From Propionibacteriaceae bacterium UBA6238 (GTDB taxonomy: Bacteria > Actinomycetota > Actinomycetes > Propionibacteriales > Propionibacteriaceae): a stretch of DNA of 23,147 nucleotides. Position 1 is the stretch's first letter; every line of letters starts with the position of its first letter. Of the stretch, positions 5,571 to 13,572 are shown one piece after another. The position numbers and the translations under genes are program-made. The notes under the pieces were generated by a model. It was not told the DNA's origin. It did not search any database and was given only the letters and a program-made list of their open reading frames with translations. The stretch is taken from positions 1-23,147 of the forward strand of contig DJWE01000095.1 in assembly GCA_002441465.1 (NCBI GenBank), given 5' to 3'.

Positions 5571-7175
5571 TCAGGTGTGGGCGACCGCTGCGTGCTCGAT
5601 GGGCAGGCCGTCACTGAACCGGGCCAGGTAGGCGTTGAAGCCGGCGACGTCGGCAGGATCGGGTGCGATGGTCTCCAGGGCCGCTCCGGCGAACACTGTG
5701 GTGGCGAGGTAGTCGGTCAGGGTCTGGCCTGCGGTCTTGTCGCGGGTGTAGGCCGCGAGCAACGCGATTCCCCAAGCCCCGCCTTCGCCGGCGATGTCGC
5801 CGACCGAGACCGGGGCATCGACCGCCGCGGCCAGGTAGCGCTGCGCCACTCCCTTGGTCTTGAACAGCCCGCCGTGGGCGAACAGCGAATCGAGGGCGAC
5901 CCGTTCGTCGGTGAGCAGGATGTTCATCCCGATCCGCAGGCTGGCCAGGGCGGCGAACAGGTGCGTGCGCATGAAGTTCGCCAGGGTGAATCGGCTGTCG
6001 GGGGTGCGGACGAACAGCGGACGTCCCTCCTCCAGTCCGGTGATGTGCTCGCCGGAGAGGTAGTTGTACGCCAGCAGTCCGCCGCAGTCCGGCTCACCGT
6101 CCAGGGACGCGGTGAACAGGGTCTCGAACACCGTCCCCGCGTCCGCGGTCGCACCGATCCGGGCCGCGAACTCGCCGAAAAGACCTGCCCAGGCGTTCAG
6201 TTCGCTGGCGCCGTTGTTGCAGTGCACCATCGCGACCAGATCGCCGGCCGGGGTGGTGACCAGGTCGAGCTCGGGATGCATTCGAGCCAGCGGCTGTTCG
6301 AGCACCACCATCGCGAAGATCGAGGTACCCGCTGAGACGTTGCCGGTGCGGACGGCCACCGAGTTCGTCGCCACCATGCCGGTTCCGGCATCGCCCTCGG
6401 GCGGGCAGAACGGCACTCCGGGCTGTAGCGCGCCGGTGGGATCGAGAAGGGCCGCTCCTTGTGGGGTCAGTGTCCCGGCCGGTTCTCCGGCGCGGAGTAC
6501 GGACGGCAGCAGGCCGCTCAGGTCGCATGCGTAGCCCTTGCTCGCGGCGAGTTCGTCGAACTGGGCGATCATCGCGGCGTCGTAGCTGCCGGTGGCGGTG
6601 TCGATCGGGAACATCCCGGACGCATCGCCCACTCCCAGTACCCGCGCCCCGGTGAGGACGGCGTGCACGTAGCCGGCCAGGGTGTTGATCGAGGCGATCT
6701 GCCCCACGTGCTGCTCGCCATTCAGCATCGCCTGGTACAAGTGGGCGATCGACCAGCGCTGCGGGATGTTGTACCCGAACAGCGTGCTCAGCTCCTCCGC
6801 AGCGGGACCAGTGATGGTGTTGCGCCAGGTGCGGAACGGAACCAGCAGCGTCCCGGCGGCGTCGAAGGCGAGGTAGCCGTGCATCATTGCCGACACGCCC
6901 ATCGCACCCACCGTGCGCAGCTCCGTGCCGTATCGCTCGCGTACCTGGGCGGCCAGTGAGGCGTACGCCTCCTGCAGGCCGATCCGGACCGCGTCCATCG
7001 AATAGGTCCAGACCCGATCGGCGAACTGGTTCTCCCAGTCGTGCCCACCGGTAGCGAGCGGGGTGTTGTCCGGGCCGGTCAGAACCGCCTTGATCCGCGT
7101 CGAACCGAACTCGATTCCGAGGGCCGTGCGGCCCGCTTCGATTGCACTGCGGGCACCGGCCGCATCGATCTCCAT
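5571..7175 (-). CDS. araB: FGGY-family carbohydrate kinase, probable L-ribulokinase
   Basis: The likely ATP-dependent phosphorylation of L-ribulose, second step of arabinose breakdown. The 534-residue protein has the first phosphate-binding segment ALGIEFGSTRIKA (18-30), the FGGY catalytic-loop segment EGDAGTGMV with Asp262, and NVSAGTSIFAMV (279-290). The glycine-rich LFAHGGLF and GEGGAWGIALLAAY segments near the C-terminus fit the nucleotide site. ATG 7175 is chosen over an in-frame ATG at 7223 because AAGGAGG sits 5 bases before it. It is not close to the classical E. coli AraB that I remember and recalls the divergent kinases of other arabinose loci. Its function is inferred mainly from araA and araD nearby and a shared operator motif. 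Confidence 0.78.
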   Translation of the reverse strand: MEIDAAGARSAIEAGRTALGIEFGSTRIKAVLTGPDNTPLATGGHDWENQFADRVWTYSMDAVRIGLQEAYASLAAQVRERYGTELRTVGAMGVSAMMHGYLAFDAAGTLLVPFRTWRNTITGPAAEELSTLFGYNIPQRWSIAHLYQAMLNGEQHVGQIASINTLAGYVHAVLTGARVLGVGDASGMFPIDTATGSYDAAMIAQFDELAASKGYACDLSGLLPSVLRAGEPAGTLTPQGAALLDPTGALQPGVPFCPPEGDAGTGMVATNSVAVRTGNVSAGTSIFAMVVLEQPLARMHPELDLVTTPAGDLVAMVHCNNGASELNAWAGLFGEFAARIGATADAGTVFETLFTASLDGEPDCGGLLAYNYLSGEHITGLEEGRPLFVRTPDSRFTLANFMRTHLFAALASLRIGMNILLTDERVALDSLFAHGGLFKTKGVAQRYLAAAVDAPVSVGDIAGEGGAWGIALLAAYTRDKTAGQTLTDYLATTVFAGAALETIAPDPADVAGFNAYLARFSDGLPIEHAAVAHT

Positions 7176-7228
7176 TGATCCTCCTTCAGGGCGGTCCGCG
7201 CGAGCTGGCTCGGGACCGAACACCGACC

Positions 7229-7258
7229 ATCATTGCAGGCTGGTGTATGCGCTAACAA
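7229..7258 (-). promoter_or_regulatory. araB promoter with overlapping LacI-type operator
   Basis: On the minus strand TTGTTA (7258-7253), an 18-base spacer and AATGAT (7234-7229) form a plausible promoter giving a leader of about 47 bases. The pseudo-palindrome TGTTAGCGCATACA (7257-7244), with the central CG typical of LacI-family sites, overlaps the -35, so binding should repress. Three similar sites lie before araD. The operator is better supported than the promoter. Confidence 0.5.
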
Positions 7259-7315
7259 CGGCGCGCCGGGGAACTGGTCGTCGTCGCCTCATCGTGGTGG
7301 GGGGAGAATGGCCGC

Positions 7316-8071
7316 GTGCCGACCTACCGCGACGAGGGGGTCGTCCTGCGTACCCACAAGCTGGGCGAGGCCGACCGCATCATCACCGTGCTGTCGCGGC
7401 AGCATGGCAAGGTCCGCGCCGTGGCTCGTGGAGTGCGGCGCACGTCCTCGAAGTTCGGGGCCAGGCTGGAACCCTTCAGTCACGTCGACCTGCAGTTCGC
7501 CACCGGTCGGACGTTGGACGTGATCACCCAGGCGGTCACCCTGCACCCGTATTCGGAGCCGCTGGCTCACGACTACGAGCGTTACACCACCGGACAGGTG
7601 ATGATCGAGACGGCCGACCGGCTGGTCACCGAGGAGGGTGAGCCGGCGCTGCAGCAGTATCAGTTGTTGGTCGGGGCCCTGCACGCGCTCACGTCCGGTA
7701 CTTCGGACGGGCCGCGGCCGTCCGCGATGGTGATGGACGCCTATCTTCTGCGCGCCGTCGCGCTGGCCGGGTATGCCCCCACTCTGAGCGCGTGTGCGCG
7801 CTGCGGTGCGTCCGGACCGCACGAGGCGTTCTCGCCTCAGCTCGGCGGTGTGGTGTGTCGGCGCTGCCGGCCACCGGGCTCGGCCCATCCGGCTCCGGCG
7901 ACCGTGACCTACCTCAGCTCGCTGCTGGTCGGCGACTGGCCCGCGACCAGGGGCGTGGCAGAGGGCACGATCCGGCAGGGGAGCGGCCTGGTCGCGGCGT
8001 TCATCGGCTGGCACCTGGACCGTGGGCTGCGCTCGCTCAGCCACGTCGAGCGGTCTCGCTCGGGAGCCTGA
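7316..8071 (+). CDS. recO: DNA repair protein RecO
   Basis: RecO loads RecA on SSB-coated single strands and anneals DNA in the RecFOR pathway. The 251 residues begin with the family signature (M)PTYRDEGVVLRTHKLGEADRI of the OB-fold domain, followed by GKVRAVARGVRRTSSKFG and LEPFSHVDL. A zinc finger is complete with Cys160, Cys163, Cys181 and Cys184 (CARCG...CRRC). GTG 7316 follows a purine-rich GGGGGGAGAA with 7 bases between. It lies between the araB and araDA transcription units, an unusual position, and is codirectional with araDA. Nothing suggests that the gene is damaged. Confidence 0.96.
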   Translation: MPTYRDEGVVLRTHKLGEADRIITVLSRQHGKVRAVARGVRRTSSKFGARLEPFSHVDLQFATGRTLDVITQAVTLHPYSEPLAHDYERYTTGQVMIETADRLVTEEGEPALQQYQLLVGALHALTSGTSDGPRPSAMVMDAYLLRAVALAGYAPTLSACARCGASGPHEAFSPQLGGVVCRRCRPPGSAHPAPATVTYLSSLLVGDWPATRGVAEGTIRQGSGLVAAFIGWHLDRGLRSLSHVERSRSGA

Positions 8072-8102
8072 CGCTGGCCTCGCGGGACTCGCCGTTCCGC
8101 AG

Positions 8103-8116
8103 TGTTACCGATATCA
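8103..8116. promoter_or_regulatory. LacI-type operator, ara site 1
   Basis: TGTTACCGATATCA is a 14-base pseudo-palindrome with central CG. Its reverse complement differs at one position from site 2 (8150-8163). It lies 47 bases from site 2, centre to centre. Confidence 0.55.
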
Positions 8117-8149
8117 AACCGTTATCTCCGGATGTCGCGCAATCTCTGG

Positions 8150-8163
8150 TGATACCGGTAACA
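8150..8163. promoter_or_regulatory. LacI-type operator, ara site 2
   Basis: TGATACCGGTAACA, the most symmetrical of the set, fits the LacI-family pattern TGnTAnCGnTAnCA. It is 62 bases before the short leader ORF and probably lies in the araDA promoter, though I could not fix a -35/-10 pair with confidence. Confidence 0.6.
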
Positions 8164-8181
8164 TCTCCGAGTAGCGAGCGA

Positions 8182-8195
8182 TGATGCCGCTAACA
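8182..8195. promoter_or_regulatory. LacI-type operator, ara site 3
   Basis: TGATGCCGCTAACA agrees with site 2 at 12 of 14 positions. It is 32 bases from site 2 (three helical turns, so on the same face) and 30 bases before the GTG of the leader ORF. Confidence 0.5.
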
Positions 8196-8224
8196 CTTGG
8201 AAGCACAGTGAGGTGACGGAACCA

Positions 8225-8275
8225 GTGAAACGCCTTCTCGTGGCAGGAATTGTGGCCGTGGCGGTGGCGCGATGA
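8225..8275 (+). CDS. 16-codon signal-peptide-like leader ORF, translationally coupled to araD
   Basis: A small reading frame from GTG 8225 encodes VKRLLVAGIVAVAVAR and ends with TGA 8273-8275, which overlaps the araD ATG (ATGA). AGGTGA at 8211-8216 is an 8-base-spaced ribosome site for this frame, whereas araD has none of its own. The peptide looks like the start of a signal sequence: basic residues, then a hydrophobic core. It could be a coupling or leader peptide, or the stump of a lost substrate-binding lipoprotein gene. An in-frame GTG at 8213 is a possible earlier start. Translation has not been shown; the case rests on the ribosome site and the exact overlap. Confidence 0.45.
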   Translation: MKRLLVAGIVAVAVAR

Positions 8276-8961
8276 GCGCGATTCCTGCCGAACTCCGCGA
8301 GATCGTCGCCACGTTGCGCACCGAAGTTTGCGCGTTGCACGCGGAACTGCCGCGCAACGGCCTTGTGGTCTGGACGGCCGGCAACGTGTCGGCCCGGGTT
8401 CCCGGCGCGGACCTCCTTGTGATCAAGCCGTCCGGGGTTTCCTACGACGATCTGACTCCGGAGTCGATGGTGGTGTGCGACCTGGACGCGAACCTGGTAG
8501 AGGGCACGCGCAGCCCGTCCTCCGACACGGCCGCCCATGCCTACGTCTACAAGCACATGCCCGAGGTCGGCGGCGTCGTGCACACCCATTCGGACTATGC
8601 GACCGCGTGGGCCGCGCGGCGGGAGCCAATTCCCTGCGTGCTGACCATGATCGGCGATGAGTTCGGTGGCGACATTCCGGTCGGTCCGTTCGCCTTGATC
8701 GGTGACGACTCGATCGGACGCGGCGTTGTCGAGACGCTGCGGGGAAGCCGCTCCCGCGCGGTGCTGATGGCCAACCACGGCCCGTTCACGATCGGAAGGG
8801 ACGCCCGGGACGCGGTGAAGGCCGCGGTGATGGTCGAGGACGTCGCCCGCACCGTCCACATCGCGCGCCAGTTGGGAGCGCCGGTACCCATCCCTCAGGC
8901 GGACATCGACAGGCTTTTTGACCGTTATCAGAACGTCTATGGACAAGGAAGTGCCCAATGA
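8272..8961 (+). CDS. araD: L-ribulose-5-phosphate 4-epimerase
   Basis: Converts L-ribulose-5-phosphate to D-xylulose-5-phosphate, the last arabinose step, in the class II aldolase/epimerase family. In the 229 residues, substrate loops GNVSAR (37-42) and KPSGVSYDDL (52-61) are present. The zinc ligands are His104 and His106 (VVHTHSDY) and His169 (ANHGPF); Asp85 in SSDTAAH is the equivalent of Asp76 of the E. coli enzyme. Tyr223 in NVYGQG corresponds to the catalytic tyrosine near the C-terminus. The start ATG 8272 has no ribosome site but overlaps the stop of the leader ORF. The stop in turn overlaps the araA start (ATGA). Confidence 0.94.
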   Translation: MSAIPAELREIVATLRTEVCALHAELPRNGLVVWTAGNVSARVPGADLLVIKPSGVSYDDLTPESMVVCDLDANLVEGTRSPSSDTAAHAYVYKHMPEVGGVVHTHSDYATAWAARREPIPCVLTMIGDEFGGDIPVGPFALIGDDSIGRGVVETLRGSRSRAVLMANHGPFTIGRDARDAVKAAVMVEDVARTVHIARQLGAPVPIPQADIDRLFDRYQNVYGQGSAQ

Positions 8962-10454
8962 GCAAGCAGATCTGGTTCCTCACCGGAAGCCAGGGCCTCT
9001 ACGGCGAGGATGTGCTCCTGCAGGTTCGGGACCAGTCGGCTCAGATCTCCGGAGCCCTCGCGGCAGCGCCCGCGATCCCGGTTGAGGTCGTGGCCAAGCC
9101 GACCCTCACCGACGCAGGAGCGATCCGGCGCGTGATGCTGGACGCGAACGCCGATGACGACTGCGTCGGCGTGATCGCCTGGATGCACACGTTCTCGCCG
9201 GCGAAGATGTGGATTTCGGGCATGGACGCGCTGACCAAGCCGTTCCTGCACCTGCACACGCAGGTGAACGTGGAGCTGCCGTGGGCGAGCATCGACATGG
9301 ACTTCATGAACCTGAACCAGGCCGCCCATGGCGATCGTGAGTTCGCCTACCTCGCGACCCGGCTCGGCGTGCCCCGCAAGACGGTCGCCGGCCACGTGTC
9401 CGACCCGCGCGTCGTGGCGCGGATCGCGGTCTGGGCGCGGGCGGCGCTCGCGCGGGCCGAGGTGAGCACCCTGACGCTGGTGCGGTTCGGCGACAACATG
9501 CGCAACGTGGCCGTCACCGAGGGCGACAAGGTCGAGGCGGAGCGTCGCCTTGGCGTCTCGGTGAACACCTGGGGCGTCAACGACCTGGTCGAGGTGGTCG
9601 ACAACCAGGTCAGCGAGAGTGAAGTCGACGCGCTGATCGGCGAGTACATGGACCTCTACGAGGTGGCCCCCGAGTTGCACCCCGGCGCGGACCGGCACGA
9701 CTCCCTGCGCTACGGCGCGCGGATCGAGGCAGCGCTGCGCAAGTTCGTCGTCGAGGGCGGCTTCGGCGCTTTCACGACCAACTTCGAGGACCTGGGCGGA
9801 CTGCGTCAACTGCCCGGGCTGGGTGTGCAGCGACTGGAGGGCGAGGGCATCGGCTTCGCCGGCGAGGGCGACTGGAAGACCGCCGTACTGGGCCGGGCGC
9901 TGATGACCATGGCCCAGGGGCTGCCGGGCGGCACCTCCTTCATGGAGGACTACACCTACCACCTGGAGCCCGGCCGCGAACTCAGCCTCGGTGCCCACAT
10001 GCTCGAGGTCAGCCCCTTGATCGCGTCCGGGACGCCCCGGATCGAGATCCACCCGCTCGGTATCGGCAACCGCGAGGACCCCGTCCGGATGGTGTTCGAC
10101 GCCGAGCCCGGCGATGGCCTCACGGTCGGCATGTGCGACCTCGGTGACCGGTTCCGGCTGGTCGGGAACGAACTGAGCGTCGTCCCGCCGCTGGCCGACA
10201 TGCCGAAGCTGCCCGTGGCTCGCGCGGTCTGGAAGGCCAAGCCCGACTTCACCACCTCCACCGAGTGCTGGCTGTCCGCGGGCGGCCCGCACCACACCGT
10301 TCTGTCCACGGCGCTCACCACCGAGCACCTCGACGACTTCGCCGAGATGGTCGGGATCGAACTGGCGATGATCGGCGCCGAGACCCGCACCGGGCAGTTC
10401 CTCAAGGAACTGCGTTGGAACAACGCCTACCACCGGCTGGCCATGGGGTTCTGA
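8958..10454 (+). CDS. araA: L-arabinose isomerase
   Basis: Interconverts L-arabinose and L-ribulose using a divalent metal, the first step of the pathway. The 498-residue length is normal for the family. Metal and catalytic residues are all in place: Glu303 in GFAGEGDWKTA, Glu330 in TSFMEDYTYH, His347 in LGAHMLEV, and the GGPHHT pair His445/His446. ATG 8958 overlaps the araD stop and follows AAGGA (8945-8949). Relationship to E. coli AraA is plain throughout. A probable terminator follows at 10510, so araD-araA form one transcription unit and the importer downstream has its own promoter. Confidence 0.98.
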   Translation: MSKQIWFLTGSQGLYGEDVLLQVRDQSAQISGALAAAPAIPVEVVAKPTLTDAGAIRRVMLDANADDDCVGVIAWMHTFSPAKMWISGMDALTKPFLHLHTQVNVELPWASIDMDFMNLNQAAHGDREFAYLATRLGVPRKTVAGHVSDPRVVARIAVWARAALARAEVSTLTLVRFGDNMRNVAVTEGDKVEAERRLGVSVNTWGVNDLVEVVDNQVSESEVDALIGEYMDLYEVAPELHPGADRHDSLRYGARIEAALRKFVVEGGFGAFTTNFEDLGGLRQLPGLGVQRLEGEGIGFAGEGDWKTAVLGRALMTMAQGLPGGTSFMEDYTYHLEPGRELSLGAHMLEVSPLIASGTPRIEIHPLGIGNREDPVRMVFDAEPGDGLTVGMCDLGDRFRLVGNELSVVPPLADMPKLPVARAVWKAKPDFTTSTECWLSAGGPHHTVLSTALTTEHLDDFAEMVGIELAMIGAETRTGQFLKELRWNNAYHRLAMGF

Positions 10455-10509
10455 CGGCTGACGAGGCGGAATTTCGAATTTGAAAGGGGTGATCGAAACC
10501 AAAGCGAAG

Positions 10510-10539
10510 AGCTGCGGAGGGGCATTTGTGCGGCTTTTT
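10510..10539 (+). terminator. possible intrinsic terminator after araA
   Basis: AGCTGCG (10510-10516) and TGCGGCT (10529-10535) form a 7-bp stem with two G-U pairs and a 12-base loop. The second arm runs into TTTTT. It lies 55 bases beyond the araA stop. The stem is modest, so partial readthrough into the importer genes is possible. Confidence 0.45.
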
Positions 10540-10603
10540 GATTCTTGAACCAACGACGTGAATTGATGTTGTAGAACTGTTACGTCCCGCTGCCGCATCC
10601 GCA

Positions 10604-10633
10604 TTGACTGACCGGACGGGGCAATGGCAAAAT
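10604..10633 (+). promoter_or_regulatory. promoter of the sugar importer operon
   Basis: TTGACT (10604-10609), an 18-base spacer and CAAAAT (10628-10633) match sigma-70-type elements at 5 and 4 of 6 positions. The start site would fall near 10640, leaving a leader of about 73 bases. No copy of the ara operator is apparent here. Confidence 0.5.
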
Positions 10634-10712
10634 CATGACAACCTCGGCAACAGATGCCGACGCGACTGACGAAATGGTCGCGACTCAATGACGAGAAGGA
10701 GCGCATCAACTA

Positions 10713-11864
10713 ATGCGACGTATCGGATTGGCGATCATTGCAATCGTCACCTCATTCGCACTGGCCGCCTGTGGCGGCTCCGGCGCCGGTGGCGGCGCTG
10801 CGTCGAGCGGCGCCTCCCAGGCGGCGGGCGACACCCTGGTCGGCGTCGCGATGCCGACCCAGACCTCTGAGCGCTGGATCGCCGACGGCAAGGCTGTCAA
10901 GGAGGGCCTGGAAAAGGCCGGCTACAAGGTCGACCTTCAGTACGCCAACGACGACATCCCGACCCAGACCCAGCAGATCGACGCGATGATCACGGCGGGA
11001 GCCAAGCTACTCATCATCGCCGCCATCGACGGCACTGCGCTGACCAGCCAGCTCGACAATGCAGCGTCCAAGGGCATCAAGGTGATCTCCTACGACCGTC
11101 TGATCCGCGACAGCAAGAACGTGGACTTCTACGTGTCGTTCGACAACTACAAGGTCGGGGTGGCCCAGGCCACCGCTCTGCTCTACGGCATGGGCATCAC
11201 CGACCGCGACGGCAAGGCCACCGGAAGTGCTGCCAAGGGCCAGGACATCGAGATGTTCGCCGGCTCCCTGGACGACAACAACGCCCATTTCTTCTGGAAT
11301 GGCGCTCAGGACACCCTGAAGCCGTTCATCGATGACGGCACTCTGGTTGTGAAGTCCAAGCAGGCCACGATCGAGCAGGCCGCCACGCTGCGCTGGCTGC
11401 AGGAGACCGCCCAGAAGCGGATGGAAGACCTCCTCACGTCCACCTACGGCGGCAAGGGCACCGGCCTGAAGGGTGTGCTGTCGCCCTACGACGGCATCTC
11501 CCGCGGCATCATCACCGCTCTACAGGGCGTGGGCATGGGCCCGACAATCAAGGAGGGACTGCCGATCGTGACCGGTCAGGACGCCGAGATCGCATCGGTC
11601 AAGCTGATCGCGGACGGGGTACAGTCTTCGACCATCTTCAAGGACACCCGGAAGCTGGCCGCTGAGGCCGTCACCGCTGCGCAGGACTTCCTGAGCGGCA
11701 AGACCCCCGAGGCCAACAACACCAAGGACTACGACAACGGCAAGAAGGTTGTCCCGTCCTACCTGCTCGAAGTCGACACGGTCTACACCGACAACATCCA
11801 GTCGCTGCTGGTCGATTCTGGCTACTGGACGGCGGACGAGGTCAAGTCCGGCGTCGCCAAGTAA
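10713..11864 (+). CDS. chvE: monosaccharide ABC importer, substrate-binding lipoprotein (ChvE-like)
   Basis: A 383-residue periplasmic-binding-protein-fold receptor anchored outside the membrane. The signal peptide MRRIGLAIIAIVTSFALAAC ends in a lipobox with Cys20, followed by a Gly/Ala/Ser linker. The mature part starts LVGVAMPTQTSERW and contains PTQTQQIDAMITAGAKLLI, VISYDRLIRDSKNVDFYVSF and LSPYDGISRGIITAL, as in ChvE-type receptors for arabinose, galactose, glucose or xylose. ATG 10713 follows GAAGGAG with an 11-base gap, rather long. It is first in an operon with the ATPase and permease; linkage to araA suggests L-arabinose, but ChvE relatives bind several aldoses. Confidence 0.92.
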   Translation: MRRIGLAIIAIVTSFALAACGGSGAGGGAASSGASQAAGDTLVGVAMPTQTSERWIADGKAVKEGLEKAGYKVDLQYANDDIPTQTQQIDAMITAGAKLLIIAAIDGTALTSQLDNAASKGIKVISYDRLIRDSKNVDFYVSFDNYKVGVAQATALLYGMGITDRDGKATGSAAKGQDIEMFAGSLDDNNAHFFWNGAQDTLKPFIDDGTLVVKSKQATIEQAATLRWLQETAQKRMEDLLTSTYGGKGTGLKGVLSPYDGISRGIITALQGVGMGPTIKEGLPIVTGQDAEIASVKLIADGVQSSTIFKDTRKLAAEAVTAAQDFLSGKTPEANNTKDYDNGKKVVPSYLLEVDTVYTDNIQSLLVDSGYWTADEVKSGVAK

Positions 11865-11879
11865 GGCGCATGACGAGGA

Positions 11880-11915
11880 CCGGGTTGGGGCCAGTAATCG
11901 TTGGCTCCAACCCGG
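11880..11915 (+). promoter_or_regulatory. strong intercistronic hairpin between binding protein and ATPase genes
   Basis: Arms 11880-11893 and 11902-11915 form a 14-bp stem (CCGGGTTGG...GCCA) with one G-U and an 8-base loop GTAATCGT. No T-run follows. In importer operons such hairpins usually protect the upstream mRNA so that binding protein is made in excess over the ATPase and permease; partial termination is the alternative. Confidence 0.75.
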
Positions 11916-11943
11916 GCCCCCGGTGCTCACAAGGAAGTTGGGA

Positions 11944-13572
11944 ATGAACCAGATTCTGCAAATGCGCTCGATCACCAAAGAGTTCCCCGGCGTCAAGGCA
12001 CTCGAGGACGTGACTTTGACGGTCGGTGCCGGCGAGATTCACGCCATCTGTGGGGAGAACGGGGCGGGGAAGTCAACCCTGATGAAGGTGCTCAGTGGCG
12101 TCTACCCCCACGGCACCTACAAGGGCGAAATCATCTTCGAGGGCGAAGAAGTGCGCTTCTCCTCGATCAACGACTCCGAGGCCAAAGGCATCGTGATCAT
12201 CCATCAGGAACTCGCCCTGGTGCCGTACCTGTCGGTGGCCGAGAACATCTTCTTGGGCAACGAGGTCCGAGGCGCTGGCGGGCTGATCGACTGGAACAAG
12301 GCCGCCCATCAGGCCGGGCGGTTGATGGAGCGGGTCGGGCTGCACGAGAACCCGCTGACCCCGGTCTCGCAACTGGGCGTGGGCAAGCAGCAACTGATCG
12401 AGATCGCCAAGGCGCTGAGCAAGGAAGTGAAGCTGCTGATTCTCGATGAGCCGACTGCGGCACTCAACGACACCGACTCAGAGCATCTGCTCGACCTGAT
12501 CAGGCAGCTGAAGGCCGACGGCATCACCTCAATCATCATTTCCCACAAGCTGAACGAGATCGCCGAGATCGCCGACAACACCACGATCATCCGAGACGGA
12601 CGAACCATCGAAACCATGGACATGTCCGATCCGACCGCCACGCAGGAACGCATGATCCGCGGCATGGTCGGACGCGACCTGGCGCACCGCTTCCCCGAAC
12701 GCACTCCCGAGATCGGGGAGCCGGTCCTGGAGGTGGAGGACTGGACGGTGTACCACCCGACCCAGCCGGGCCGTGTGATCATCGACAACGCGAGCTTCAA
12801 TGTGCGGGCGGGCGAGGTCGTCGGGATCGCCGGTCTGATGGGCGCCGGCCGCACCGAACTGGCAATGAGCCTGTTCGGGCACAGCTACGGCCGCAACATC
12901 ACGGGGCAGGTCAAGATGCACGGCCAGGTGGTCGACACGAGCACCGTGGCCGGTGCCGTCAACGCCAGCATCGCCTACTGCACCGAGGACCGGAAACGGT
13001 TCGGCCTCAACCTGCTCGACGACATCAGGCACAACATCTCCGCCGCAGGCCTGTTCAAGCTGGTCAGGGGCGGCTGGATCAATGGCAACGAAGAACTCAA
13101 GATCGCCGAGGAGTACCGGGCGAGCCTGAACATCAAGACTCCCACAGTGATGGCGCTGGTCGGGAAGCTCTCCGGTGGCAACCAGCAGAAGGTCGTACTG
13201 AGCAAGTGGCTCTATACCGACCCCGAAGTGCTGATCCTCGACGAGCCGACTCGCGGTATCGACGTGGGCGCGAAGTACGAGATCTACACGATCATCAATC
13301 GGATGGTCGCTGCGGGTAAGGCCGTCGTGGTGATCTCCTCCGAGCTGCCCGAGCTGCTCGGGACCTGCGATCGCATCTACACCATCGCCTATGGACGGAT
13401 CACCGGCGAGCTGCCGGTGGCGGAGGCCACCCAGCACGCGCTGATGGAACTCATGACCCTGGAACGTAGCGCCGAACTCCCGGCGAGAAACGGCGACAAC
13501 CTGGAGGCGAGCCGGGCGCGTGGCGGCGCCGAAAAACCCTCCGATCTCGACATGAAGGGACTCAACCGATGA
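11944..13572 (+). CDS. mmsA: monosaccharide ABC importer, tandem ATPase (MmsA/GguA type)
   Basis: A 542-residue protein with two fused ABC domains that powers sugar uptake. The first has Walker A GENGAGKST (37-45), signature VSQLGVGKQQ (141-150), in the LSGGQ position, and Walker B LLILDEP (164-170). The second has a degenerate Walker A, GLMGAGRT (298-304 region), a good signature LSGGNQQK (409-416) and Walker B VLILDEPTRGID (429-440). This split, one canonical and one degenerate site, is normal for RbsA/XylG/MmsA ATPases. ATG 11944 is preceded by AAGGAAG; an in-frame ATG at 11749 lies inside chvE and is rejected. The stop overlaps the permease start (ATGA). Confidence 0.96.
   Translation: MNQILQMRSITKEFPGVKALEDVTLTVGAGEIHAICGENGAGKSTLMKVLSGVYPHGTYKGEIIFEGEEVRFSSINDSEAKGIVIIHQELALVPYLSVAENIFLGNEVRGAGGLIDWNKAAHQAGRLMERVGLHENPLTPVSQLGVGKQQLIEIAKALSKEVKLLILDEPTAALNDTDSEHLLDLIRQLKADGITSIIISHKLNEIAEIADNTTIIRDGRTIETMDMSDPTATQERMIRGMVGRDLAHRFPERTPEIGEPVLEVEDWTVYHPTQPGRVIIDNASFNVRAGEVVGIAGLMGAGRTELAMSLFGHSYGRNITGQVKMHGQVVDTSTVAGAVNASIAYCTEDRKRFGLNLLDDIRHNISAAGLFKLVRGGWINGNEELKIAEEYRASLNIKTPTVMALVGKLSGGNQQKVVLSKWLYTDPEVLILDEPTRGIDVGAKYEIYTIINRMVAAGKAVVVISSELPELLGTCDRIYTIAYGRITGELPVAEATQHALMELMTLERSAELPARNGDNLEASRARGGAEKPSDLDMKGLNR

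Noticed and set aside
8937..10709. 590-codon open frame on the minus strand across araA
   Set aside because: It is antisense to a complete araA with all catalytic residues, is rich in His/Gln/Arg/Val repeats typical of GC-rich shadow frames, and has no ribosome site or recognisable domain.
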